The notes under the pieces were generated by a model. It did no database searches. It saw only the letters and a program-made list of their open reading frames with translations, and had not been told where the DNA came from. Shown one piece after another: positions 35,418 to 46,764 of a DNA stretch of 64,000 nt (positions are counted from its first letter, which is position 1; every line of letters starts with the position of its first letter). Origin of the DNA: Saprospiraceae bacterium. Its GTDB lineage: Bacteria; Bacteroidota; Bacteroidia; Chitinophagales; Saprospiraceae. Both the position numbers and the translations under genes were made by a program. The stretch is from positions 594,501-658,500 of the forward strand of contig JADJYQ010000001.1 of the NCBI GenBank assembly GCA_016719615.1, in the 5' to 3' direction.

Positions 35418-35819
35418 TTATTTTAACTTAAAATGATTCGACCGGTTCATTTCCAGAGCCTGGAATTCTGGTAAAGAAAACTTTCGCTTTGTAAAAAGTG
35501 TATATAAATGTAAAAAGGAGGTCAAGGTTTTTACTTTTACTGGAATGCGTATTAGAATATTTTCCGCCCAATTCATTTTTTCCGGAAAAGCAAATTTTCT
35601 TGAAGCTAATTTAATGCTTTGACTCCGGGAGTCGTTGGTGTTTGTGGCAATAAGCGTATATAATCCAGCCGGGTTATAGGGAAAAACCTGCCGGCCACTT
35701 GGCTTGACCCGGATGCCATTGATGTGCACTCTTTTGAATCCTTTGGTCATCCACATCAAACAGACCTCCTGATCTGGATGTTGAAATGGCCTGGAGGATC
35801 TGAAAAAAATGATTTCCAT
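35418..35819 (-). CDS. Hypothetical beta-sandwich-like protein, first gene of the membrane operon
   Basis: A 133-aa soluble protein. Residues 20-70 (MWMTKGFKRVHINGIRVKPSG, then PAGLYTLIATN) resemble Ig-like/fibronectin-like segments in which a tryptophan and a GxYTLIATN strand occur. The rest is basic and has no known motif. It is 11 bases upstream of the DUF4407 gene, so it is probably cotranscribed. Confidence 0.5.
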   Translation of the reverse strand: MEIIFFRSSRPFQHPDQEVCLMWMTKGFKRVHINGIRVKPSGRQVFPYNPAGLYTLIATNTNDSRSQSIKLASRKFAFPEKMNWAENILIRIPVKVKTLTSFLHLYTLFTKRKFSLPEFQALEMNRSNHFKLK

Positions 35820-35946
35820 GAGAAGTGTTGGTTTGCCAAATATACTTAGTATTATTCAGGTTTTCAACTTTTGTAAGATGCTCCATTCCTAAAATCAATG
35901 CAAATTGAAATAGAGCTTTTAGAGTATTTTTCCACTTCAGCTTTAA

Positions 35947-35971
35947 CTCCTCTCCACTATGCAGAGAGGAG
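35947..35971. repeat. Palindrome CTCCTCTC - GAGAGGAG (8-bp stem)
   Basis: An inverted repeat of eight bases with a nine-base loop between the helicase gene and the membrane operon. It resembles a degenerate copy of the REP-like palindrome at 25265 (CCTCTCC/GGAGAGG cores). Confidence 0.5.
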
Positions 35972-36026
35972 AATAGTATGGGGACAAAAAAGTTGCAATC
36001 GTTTCGAAACTGCTACGATAAATCAG

Positions 36027-37955
36027 TTATTTCAACCCAAACAATTTGTGGTACCATTTTAAATTCTGAGAACGGACAAGTTCACGTTCTCTGACTTCCA
36101 GATCTACTCGCAAGGCATGTATTTCTTGTTCCAGGTCCTCAATGTTTTGGTCTTGTTGGTCGAGATCTTCTTCAAGTTCAAGGTTAAGCAACATTGTTTC
36201 GCGGTGTTTTTTCTGTACAGCTATCATGACAGCGTCCATTTCATTTAATTTTTTTTCAAGATCCTTGATTTTTTTCTTAAGGAATTGGTTAGTACTTAAT
36301 TCTTTTTCTAAAGCTTCTTGTAAGTTGAGCTTATGGTTCTCTAAATCTGAGTGAGCATTTACTAAAGTGGTATACTTGCTGAATAGCTTAATCCATTTCT
36401 GCTTATAGCTTTGTAATCTCTGCAGCAACAAAAGGATAATTCTCTCAAACAAATCAGTATTGAGATCATTTCTAAGAGATAAAGCAGATTTTAGAAACCC
36501 GAATGCTTCATTGAAGTTAGCTGATTTAAACGCTTGCCGGCTCAATTTATAATAGTGATCAGCTTTGGATGAAATAAGTTGATCTTCAAGATATGAGGCA
36601 TCGCGTTCACGTGCTGCATAATCTATCACTTTGGGATCTACTTTGATATCACCGGCGTCTATTTTTGATTTGAGAACCAGTTTTTCAATTGTAGTGCAAC
36701 GACTCAAAGCAACATAAACCTGTCCAAAAGCAAATGAGCTTCCAAGATCGGCCATAACTTTTTCAAAAGTGAGTCCCTGGCTTTTATGTACTGTAATGGC
36801 CCAGGCTAATTTTACAGGGAATTGTGTGAACGTACCAATTACTTCAAATTCTATTTTGCGTAAATCCGGTTTCCATTGATACCGGATATTTTCCCAGGTA
36901 AACTTGTTTAATTTGATTTCTTTGCCATTTTCCAATTGAATACCAAGTTCATTTTTTTCAATAGAGACCAGTTTTCCAATCAGCCCGTTAAAATAATCCA
37001 GATTTCTGCTATTCTTTAAAATCATGATCTGAGCGCCCGGTTTCAATTCCAGGAACTCGTCGGCCGGATACAGTTTTGATGGAAAGTCACCTGAAACAAT
37101 GGATTTGATTGTTGTTTTTTCGCTTTCTAGCTCATTCAGTTTATCCAAATTGTAATCAAGTGCTTTTTTATTATGAGTCGTGAGGTAAATATAGTTTTCA
37201 TCTTTCGGTGGTTCAAAATTGAGATCATACCTAGAGTTGAGGAAGGTAAAATCTTCGGCAGTCATTTTGTTGTGCCGCACTTTGTTTAAAAGTTCTATGA
37301 AATTTAAATCTTGCTGTCGATATATTTTTTTCAATTGCAAAAAAACGGGATCCAAATTTTGGTAGGCATGCGCATCAAAAAAATAGGGACTTTTATAATA
37401 ATGTTCCAGGATATCCCACTCCTGATAATCCGTCACAGGTGGAAGTTGTAGAATATCCCCGATGACTAACAATTGTACTCCCCCAAAAGCCTGATTAAAT
37501 TTTTTTCGGAACACCCTTAACAATCGGTCGATTACATCCAGTAAATCACAGCGAACCATAGATATTTCATCGATTATCAGGAGCTCCAGTGCCTGGAAAA
37601 TTTGCAAATCTTCTTTATAATATTTGAAATGGTCATATATAGTGCTCTTGTCCAGATCTGCCGGATCGGGTTTGGTTCTCAGGCGGGCATCCTGAGGCAA
37701 AAAAGGCGTATGGGGGATTTTAAAAACAGAATGAATGGTTTTGCCTCCGGCGTTGACTGCTGCAACGCCTGTAGGCGCCAAAATGATGGTATTTTTTTTA
37801 TTGCGCTCTTGAAGACATTTGAGAAAGGTCGTTTTTCCGGTACCTGCCTTTCCGGTTAGAAACACCGACTTGTCAGTATTCTGGATAAAGTCCATTGCAA
37901 AATTAAACTCCTTGTTGGAAGGATCGGGAGTGAAGGATGAAGTTTTATTGGACAT
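36027..37955 (-). CDS. Pif1/RecD-like DNA helicase with C-terminal coiled coil
   Basis: A ~642-aa superfamily 1 helicase: FLTGKAGTGKTTFLK Walker A (~30-45), APTGVAAVNAGGKTIHS motif Ia, LLIDEISMVRCDLLD Walker B, GDILQLPPV motif III and, near residue 375, AITVHKSQGLTFEK with VYVALSRCT, all typical of Pif1/RecD2-type helicases that unwind G-quadruplex or replication intermediates. The last ~120 residues are a heptad-rich coiled coil, unusual for plain Pif1 and likely an oligomerisation or partner domain. The ATG at 37955 is preferred to a TTG at 38018 that would precede the conserved start. It ends at the trailer side of the CRISPR array. Confidence 0.85.
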   Translation of the reverse strand: MSNKTSSFTPDPSNKEFNFAMDFIQNTDKSVFLTGKAGTGKTTFLKCLQERNKKNTIILAPTGVAAVNAGGKTIHSVFKIPHTPFLPQDARLRTKPDPADLDKSTIYDHFKYYKEDLQIFQALELLIIDEISMVRCDLLDVIDRLLRVFRKKFNQAFGGVQLLVIGDILQLPPVTDYQEWDILEHYYKSPYFFDAHAYQNLDPVFLQLKKIYRQQDLNFIELLNKVRHNKMTAEDFTFLNSRYDLNFEPPKDENYIYLTTHNKKALDYNLDKLNELESEKTTIKSIVSGDFPSKLYPADEFLELKPGAQIMILKNSRNLDYFNGLIGKLVSIEKNELGIQLENGKEIKLNKFTWENIRYQWKPDLRKIEFEVIGTFTQFPVKLAWAITVHKSQGLTFEKVMADLGSSFAFGQVYVALSRCTTIEKLVLKSKIDAGDIKVDPKVIDYAARERDASYLEDQLISSKADHYYKLSRQAFKSANFNEAFGFLKSALSLRNDLNTDLFERIILLLLQRLQSYKQKWIKLFSKYTTLVNAHSDLENHKLNLQEALEKELSTNQFLKKKIKDLEKKLNEMDAVMIAVQKKHRETMLLNLELEEDLDQQDQNIEDLEQEIHALRVDLEVRERELVRSQNLKWYHKLFGLK

Positions 37956-38106
37956 GATTCGGGCAAGGACTGAATGCGAATATCCATAGAATTTTGATGA
38001 AAAATAAATTTTATTCAATTAACTTTTTTTTTAGGAAGTTGATTGACAGTATGAGTGGATACATTACTTCTACTCAAGGCAACTGGACGAGGACATTGCA
38101 GACTAC

Positions 38107-41100
38107 GTCTCAGTAAGCAATTTATTTTCTTATTGCTTCGACTGAAATCACAACCCCCGAACAAATCAAAATCTTGTCTCAGTAAGCGATTTATTTTCTT
38201 ATTGCTTCGACACAATGACAATTACACCGGAGAATTACACAAGGGTCTCAGTAAGCGATTTATTTTCTTATTGCTTCGACCAAGAACGATGAACTTATAG
38301 AGATTTTGAAAACAGTCTCAGTAAGCGATTTATTTTCTTATTGCTTCGACGTATATGAAGCGACAAGTGCAAAGGACCTTTCAGTCTCAGTAAGCGATTT
38401 ATTTTCTTATTGCTTCGACTTGAAGCAGAATTCTCCTTTGGAGACATGGAAGGTCTCAGTAAGCGATTTATTTTCTTATTGCTTCGACTTGTCGCTGAAA
38501 TGCCAATTGGTGAAGGTGAAGAGTCTCAGTAAGCGATTTATTTTCTTATTGCTTCGACAATGCGATGGGGAAGAGTTAATAATAGAAAAAGTCTCAGTAA
38601 GCGATTTATTTTCTTATTGCTTCGACAATCTTCAACGGTTTTTACCGTCACGAAGTTTTGGGTCTCAGTAAGCGATTTATTTTCTTATTGCTTCGACTGA
38701 GAAAGAAGAATTTACCTTGAGTATCTTAAAGTCTCAGTAAGCGATTTATTTTCTTATTGCTTCGACTCTGGCAACAGTAATGACAGTTGTGCTCATGAGT
38801 GTCTCAGTAAGCGATTTATTTTCTTATTGCTTCGACCAAATTGCATTAACTGCAATAAACCGTAATTCTCTGTCTCAGTAAGCGATTTATTTTCTTATTG
38901 CTTCGACTTGTCCAAAACGATTTTGATAAAATGTTGGAAGAGTCTCAGTAAGCGATTTATTTTCTTATTGCTTCGACGAACAAACCCAGAGGTAATGATG
39001 ATTTGAATGTAGTCTCAGTAAGCGATTTATTTTCTTATTGCTTCGACATGAATCCGATGACCCAAAAAACATTGGATGAAGTCTCAGTAAGCGATTTATT
39101 TTCTTATTGCTTCGACAAAGCGGAACAAGGCAAGCCCGTAAATGATTCTGTCTCAGTAAGCGATTTATTTTCTTATTGCTTCGACCTCTTTTGCGGGTTC
39201 AACAAGCTGTCGATATTGGTCTCAGTAAGCGATTTATTTTCTTATTGCTTCGACTGGAAACTCGTGGAAACCCGTGAGGGTGCTGTAGTCTCAGTAAGCG
39301 ATTTATTTTCTTATTGCTTCGACAAAATGCCACGTAATAGCACGTGGCAAAAGATTACAGTTTGGACGCTCAGTCTCAGTAAGCGATTTATTTTCTTATT
39401 GCTTCGACGATTCGAGAAGAGTGTAGTGATAAACACTATAAGGTCTCAGTAAGCGATTTATTTTCTTATTGCTTCGACATGTGGTTTGAAAAACCAGTGC
39501 ATAAAGATGTGTCTCAGTAAGCGATTTATTTTCTTATTGCTTCGACTGTAGGATTTTTATGCATCATTACAGCTTCTTCTGTCTCAGTAAGCGATTTATT
39601 TTCTTATTGCTTCGACGAGGACCATGGCGTAGAGAATCAGTCATGGGGAGTCTCAGTAAGCGATTTATTTTCTTATTGCTTCGACACAACAAGGTTATAA
39701 CATAACCGCAGTTGGAACAGTCTCAGTAAGCGATTTATTTTCTTATTGCTTCGACGGAGAGCAGAGTTACGTTGAACACGTGAAAGGTGTCTCAGTAAGC
39801 GATTTATTTTCTTATTGCTTCGACGAGCAAGCCGAAGACCAAAACTCAAAGATATAGTCTCAGTAAGCGATTTATTTTCTTATTGCTTCGACCTAAATTC
39901 CAAGAATCAAGCTTGGGCTTCACAAGTCTCAGTAAGCGATTTATTTTCTTATTGCTTCGACTATGCTCAAGACCTCATTCTTAACCTTGAAGTGTCTCAG
40001 TAAGCGATTTATTTTCTTATTGCTTCGACTCTGGTGGAGATTCTTAAGGCAGAAATTAAAGTGTCTCAGTAAGCGATTTATTTTCTTATTGCTTCGACTA
40101 AAGTAGTAGAAATCTGCCAAACAACATTTACTGTCTCAGTAAGCGATTTATTTTCTTATTGCTTCGACTTCAGTATAATATTACTGAAAATGTTCAGCAT
40201 AGTCTCAGTAAGCGATTTATTTTCTTATTGCTTCGACAAAGGGCAAGTTTGGGCTAGCAAATTCCTACAATGTCTCAGTAAGCGATTTATTTTCTTATTG
40301 CTTCGACAATACATTTAAAGATAGGCATTACCATTGAACAGGTCTCAGTAAGCGATTTATTTTCTTATTGCTTCGACTTCACAAGACCAACTGAAGATCA
40401 AGTGCGACTTGTCTCAGTAAGCGATTTATTTTCTTATTGCTTCGACAGTCGGCTAGAAACGGGAAAGTTGTCTTACAATCTGTCTCAGTAAGCGATTTAT
40501 TTTCTTATTGCTTCGACAAAAATTATTACGAGCTACGTGCTCAAAAGATGTCTCAGTAAGCGATTTATTTTCTTATTGCTTCGACTTAGTGCAATAGTTA
40601 TCCAAGACAGTCTTGGACGGTCTCAGTAAGCGATTTATTTTCTTATTGCTTCGACCCTAGGGAGGACGGCTCTTGGCAAATCGACACCTGTCTCAGTAAG
40701 CGATTTATTTTCTTATTGCTTCGACATACAGCTCGAAGGCTGTCAAAAGACAAGCAACGGTCTCAGTAAGCGATTTATTTTCTTATTGCTTCGACGTACA
40801 AAAATTGCTTTAAGGCGCAAAGCTTTAAGTCTCAGTAAGCGATTTATTTTCTTATTGCTTCGACTTATCATCAAAAGCGCGAAGTTCGTGTTCGTTGAGT
40901 CTCAGTAAGCGATTTATTTTCTTATTGCTTCGACAAACCAAACAGGCACTGTTCGTCAAGTGAGAATGTCTCAGTAAGCGATTTATTTTCTTATTGCTTC
41001 GACTCCTCGTGAAATTGGTGAAGTTCTTCAAGAAATGTCTCAGTAAGCGATTTATTTTCTTATTGCTTCGACTATAACGCGGGTCATGTCTTAGGAATTT

Positions 41101-44100
41101 TCATGTCTCAGTAAGCGATTTATTTTCTTATTGCTTCGACAATCTCCAATGCCATCTCTTACTGCTCATTTCTAGTCTCAGTAAGCGATTTATTTTCTTA
41201 TTGCTTCGACTATATTAATACAATATATACCACAACAAGGAATGTCTCAGTAAGCGATTTATTTTCTTATTGCTTCGACCCAAATCGCAACCCTCGACCC
41301 AATGACCCTTTGGTCTCAGTAAGCGATTTATTTTCTTATTGCTTCGACATGTGATGTAATGGCTGGAATGCCTTGGGAGTTAGTCTCAGTAAGCGATTTA
41401 TTTTCTTATTGCTTCGACATGATCCCATTTCGGGTATCGAAGGGCGATTCATGTCTCAGTAAGCGATTTATTTTCTTATTGCTTCGACGAGAACAGGATC
41501 TATTGGTAATTGGCTTAGAAAGTCTCAGTAAGCGATTTATTTTCTTATTGCTTCGACAGATACGTGCATTTGCACTTATCCATTAAAAATAGTCTCAGTA
41601 AGCGATTTATTTTCTTATTGCTTCGACAGTGTTTCAGGTAATGCGCCTGACCTTAGGATTGTCTCAGTAAGCGATTTATTTTCTTATTGCTTCGACTAAA
41701 AGATGCTGGTTATATTTATAACCCCACAGAGTCTCAGTAAGCGATTTATTTTCTTATTGCTTCGACTATTCTGGTAATGTTTTTTATTACTTTAACCAAA
41801 GTCTCAGTAAGCGATTTATTTTCTTATTGCTTCGACCATTGGAGACTTTTACATAGAATCCAAAGGTAGTGTCTCAGTAAGCGATTTATTTTCTTATTGC
41901 TTCGACATACCGAGAATCATTCCTCCAAAGTTTGTCAAAGTCTCAGTAAGCGATTTATTTTCTTATTGCTTCGACATTCTTTGAGTCAAGTACGGTTTGT
42001 TCTTTGCTGTCTCAGTAAGCGATTTATTTTCTTATTGCTTCGACACATAAGTGCGAATCAGTGGGTGACTACTGATTGTCTCAGTAAGCGATTTATTTTT
42101 CTTATTGCTTCGACTTCGGGCCGGCATTAAACAGCGGCAAACCGATGTCTCAGTAAGCGATTTATTTTCTTATTGCTTCGACTTGAATCTGCAAAGTTCT
42201 ATCTTGGTCTCATTGTCTCAGTAAGCGATTTATTTTCTTATTGCTTCGACAAAATGCCACGTAATAGCACGTGGCAAAAGATTACAGTTTGGACGCTCAG
42301 TCTCAGTAAGCGATTTATTTTCTTATTGCTTCGACGATTCGAGAAGAGTGTAGTGATAAACACTATAAGGTCTCAGTAAGCGATTTATTTTCTTATTGCT
42401 TCGACATGTGGTTTGAAAAAACCAGTGCATAAAGATGTGTCTCAGTAAGCGATTTATTTTCTTATTGCTTCGACTGTAGGATTTTTATGCATCATTACAG
42501 CTTCTTCTGTCTCAGTAAGCGATTTATTTTCTTATTGCTTCGACGAGGACCATGGCGTAGAGAATCAGTCATGGGGAGTCTCAGTAAGCGATTTATTTTC
42601 TTATTGCTTCGACACAACAAGGTTATAACATAACCGCAGTTGGAACAGTCTCAGTAAGCGATTTATTTTCTTATTGCTTCGACGGAGAGCAGAGTTACGT
42701 TGAACACGTGAAAGGTGTCTCAGTAAGCGATTTATTTTCTTATTGCTTCGACGAGCAAGCCGAAGACCAAAACTCAAAGATATAGTCTCAGTAAGCGATT
42801 TATTTTCTTATTGCTTCGACCTAAATTCCAAGAATCAAGCTTGGGCTTCACAAGTCTCAGTAAGCGATTTATTTTCTTATTGCTTCGACTATGCTCAAGA
42901 CCTCATTCTTAACCTTGAAGTGTCTCAGTAAGCGATTTATTTTCTTATTGCTTCGACTCTGGTGGAGATTCTTAAGGCAGAAATTAAAGTGTCTCAGTAA
43001 GCGATTTATTTTCTTATTGCTTCGACTAAAGTAGTAGAAATCTGCCAAACAACATTTACTGTCTCAGTAAGCGATTTATTTTCTTATTGCTTCGACTTCA
43101 GTATAATATTACTGAAAATGTTCAGCATAGTCTCAGTAAGCGATTTATTTTCTTATTGCTTCGACAAGGAGAAACGAGACTGGGCAAGATGCAAATTCGT
43201 CTCAGTAAGCGATTTATTTTCTTATTGCTTCGACAAAGGGCAAGTTTGGGCTAGCAAATTCCTACAATGTCTCAGTAAGCGATTTATTTTCTTATTGCTT
43301 CGACAATACATTTAAAGATAGGCATTACCATTGAACAGGTCTCAGTAAGCGATTTATTTTCTTATTGCTTCGACTTCACAAGACCAACTGAAGATCAAGT
43401 GCGACTTGTCTCAGTAAGCGATTTATTTTCTTATTGCTTCGACAGTCGGCTAGAAACGGGAAAGTTGTCTTACAATCTGTCTCAGTAAGCGATTTATTTT
43501 CTTATTGCTTCGACAAAAATTATTACGAGCTACGTGCTCAAAAGATGTCTCAGTAAGCGATTTATTTTCTTATTGCTTCGACTTAGTGCAATAGTTATCC
43601 AAGACAGTCTTGGACGGTCTCAGTAAGCGATTTATTTTCTTATTGCTTCGACCCTAGGGAGGACGGCTCTTGGCAAATCGACACCTGTCTCAGTAAGCGA
43701 TTTATTTTCTTATTGCTTCGACATACAGCTCGAAGGCTGTCAAAAGACAAGCAACGGTCTCAGTAAGCGATTTATTTTCTTATTGCTTCGACGTACAAAA
43801 ATTGCTTTAAGGCGCAAAGCTTTAAGTCTCAGTAAGCGATTTATTTTCTTATTGCTTCGACTTATCATCAAAAGCGCGAAGTTCGTGTTCGTTGAGTCTC
43901 AGTAAGCGATTTATTTTCTTATTGCTTCGACAAACCAAACAGGCACTGTTCGTCAAGTGAGAATGTCTCAGTAAGCGATTTATTTTCTTATTGCTTCGAC
44001 TCCTCGTGAAATTGGTGAAGTTCTTCAAGAAATGTCTCAGTAAGCGATTTATTTTCTTATTGCTTCGACTATAACGCGGGTCATGTCTTAGGAATTTTCA

Positions 44101-46764
44101 TGTCTCAGTAAGCGATTTATTTTCTTATTGCTTCGACAATCTCCAATGCCATCTCTTACTGCTCATTTCTAGTCTCAGTAAGCGATTTATTTTCTTATTG
44201 CTTCGACTATATTAATACAATATATACCACAACAAGGAATGTCTCAGTAAGCGATTTATTTTCTTATTGCTTCGACCCAAATCGCAACCCTCGACCCAAT
44301 GACCCTTTGGTCTCAGTAAGCGATTTATTTTCTTATTGCTTCGACATGTGATGTAATGGCTGGAATGCCTTGGGAGTTAGTCTCAGTAAGCGATTTATTT
44401 TCTTATTGCTTCGACATGATCCCATTTCGGGTATCGAAGGGCGATTCATGTCTCAGTAAGCGATTTATTTTCTTATTGCTTCGACGAGAACAGGATCTAT
44501 TGGTAATTGGCTTAGAAAGTCTCAGTAAGCGATTTATTTTCTTATTGCTTCGACAGATACGTGCATTTGCACTTATCCATTAAAAAATAGTCTCAGTAAG
44601 CGATTTATTTTCTTATTGCTTCGACAGTGTTTCAGGTAATGCGCCTGACCTTAGGATTGTCTCAGTAAGCGATTTATTTTCTTATTGCTTCGACTAAAAG
44701 ATGCTGGTTATATTTATAACCCCACAGAGTCTCAGTAAGCGATTTATTTTCTTATTGCTTCGACTATTCTGGTAATGTTTTTTATTACTTTAACCAAAGT
44801 CTCAGTAAGCGATTTATTTTCTTATTGCTTCGACCATTGGAGACTTTTACATAGAATCCAAAGGTAGTGTCTCAGTAAGCGATTTATTTTCTTATTGCTT
44901 CGACATACCGAGAATCATTCCTCCAAAGTTTGTCAAAGTCTCAGTAAGCGATTTATTTTCTTATTGCTTCGACATTCTTTGAGTCAAGTACGGTTTGTTC
45001 TTTGCTGTCTCAGTAAGCGATTTATTTTCTTATTGCTTCGACACATAAGTGCGAATCAGTGGGTGACTACTGATTGTCTCAGTAAGCGATTTATTTTCTT
45101 ATTGCTTCGACTTCGGGCCGGCATTAAACAGCGGCAAACCGATGTCTCAGTAAGCGATTTATTTTCTTATTGCTTCGACTTGAATCTGCAAAGTTCTATC
45201 TTGGTCTCATTGTCTCAGTAAGCGATTTATTTTCTTATTGCTTCGACCATTGGGCTTGTTGTGGCAGTTGCCGGATTCTTGTCTCAGTAAGCGATTTATT
45301 TTCTTATTGCTTCGACATGAGCTTGTTCAATCAATTAAACATTATTTTGTCTCAGTAAGCGATTTATTTTCTTATTGCTTCGACGTAATCCAAATCCCAG
45401 GACTGGCTATATCCAGAGTCTCAGTAAGCGATTTATTTTCTTATTGCTTCGACGTAATCCAAATACCCGGCCTTGCAATTAGCCGTAGTCTCAGTAAGCG
45501 ATTTATTTTCTTATTGCTTCGACTTAGTGGAGGAATTTGGATTTCTAAATATTTAGTCTCAGTAAGCGATTTATTTTCTTATTGCTTCGACAAGATTGCA
45601 AGCGTTGTGAAGTGGAAACTATGGGTCTCAGTAAGCGATTTATTTTCTTATTGCTTCGACGGGGTGCAAGATCATAAACAACCGAACATATTTTGTCTCA
45701 GTAAGCGATTTATTTTCTTATTGCTTCGACCGAGATGCCATCATCCCCAATGGGGATCATAGCGTCTCAGTAAGCGATTTATTTTCTTATTGCTTCGACC
45801 CACGGTATCGATGGCCAAAGCTGGGGCTACTTGTCTCAGTAAGCGATTTATTTTCTTATTGCTTCGACAAAAAGGTACTTGAGCTGTCGAACTCAGCAAC
45901 GGTCTCAGTAAGCGATTTATTTTCTTATTGCTTCGACCAATCATTAAAGTAATGAAAGCTCAAAAGAAATGTCTCAGTAAGCGATTTATTTTCTTATTGC
46001 TTCGACTACATTAAGCGGTGGGGGTTCTGATTCAATTAAGTCTCAGTAAGCGATTTATTTTCTTATTGCTTCGACGATTTTGTTCTTATAGGAAAACTTG
46101 CGGAATAAGTCTCAGTAAGCGATTTATTTTCTTATTGCTTCGACTTTGCCGTATTCGCTGTTATTTAAAACGAATGAGTCTCAGTAAGCGATTTATTTTC
46201 TTATTGCTTCGACAGGGAAAAATACTTAAAGGGTATCTGGATTCTGTCTCAGTAAGCGATTTATTTTCTTATTGCTTCGACTTACTCAAAGTAAACCAAT
46301 AATCCAGTGTTATACGTCTCAGTAAGCGATTTATTTTCTTATTGCTTCGACGATTATCCCGGTTGGAACACCGGAACCGATTATGTCTCAGTAAGCGATT
46401 TATTTTCTTATTGCTTCGACAGGCGATTACGTGCCACTCGAAAGAATCGAAAGTCTCAGTAAGCGATTTATTTTCTTATTGCTTCGACGACCTGCATTAA
46501 ATGCCAACAAACCGATTTTATATGTCTCAGTAAGCGATTTATTTTCTTATTGCTTCGACAAGCGAAAAGGGCGCATCGCCACTTACGAACAGGTCTCAGT
46601 AAGCGATTTATTTTCTTATTGCTTCGACTTAATGAGTTTTTCCTAACAACATTACTAATTGTCTCAGTAAGCGATTTATTTTCTTATTGCTTCGACCTTC
46701 TTTAATAAGGCCAAAACCTAATGATAAAGTCTCAGTAAGCGATTTATTTTCTTATTGCTTCGAC
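38107..46764 (-). CRISPR. CRISPR array, 125 repeats of 36 bp, 124 spacers (82 distinct)
   Basis: Repeats begin GTCTCAGTAAGCG and end TATTGCTTCGAC on the + strand. I counted 125, starting at 38107 (first copy degenerate, G to A at base 13) and ending at 46764; one copy (42078) has an extra T in TTTT. Spacers are mostly 32-35 nt, with one 49-nt outlier. The degenerate end faces the helicase gene and the clean end faces cas2 and an AT-rich leader, so transcription is probably on the minus strand, from right to left. Repeat RNA would then end in ACUGAGAC, resembling known type III 8-nt 5' tags. A block of 42-43 spacers is duplicated. The array belongs to the co-directional type III-B cas locus at 46912-63187. 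Confidence 0.99.
39324..45247. repeat. Tandem duplication of a ~2.95-kb block of the array
   Basis: Block A (39324-42250, 42 spacers) is followed directly by block B (42251-45247, 43 spacers) with the same spacers in the same order. B has one extra spacer-repeat unit (spacer at 43166-43198), probably deleted from A. Besides that, I found only three homopolymer differences: A5/A6 near 39491 and 42416, A5/A6 near 41588 and 44585, and T5/T4 in one repeat. It may be a recent recombination between repeats or an assembly artefact. Confidence 0.9.

Noticed and set aside
35674..35898. Overlapping ORF of 74 aa on the minus strand
   Set aside because: It is a shadow of the 35418-35819 gene in another frame, with no protein-like features.
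45741..45944. Minus-strand ORF in the array
   Set aside because: It is the third open repeat frame (RSNKKINRLLR) and has no independent support.
38107..46764. Plus-strand transcription of the array
   Set aside because: The degenerate repeat is at 38107, the likely leader and cas2 are at the other end, all cas genes are on the minus strand, and the minus repeat end ACUGAGAC resembles type III tags. Not excluded until RNA is sequenced.
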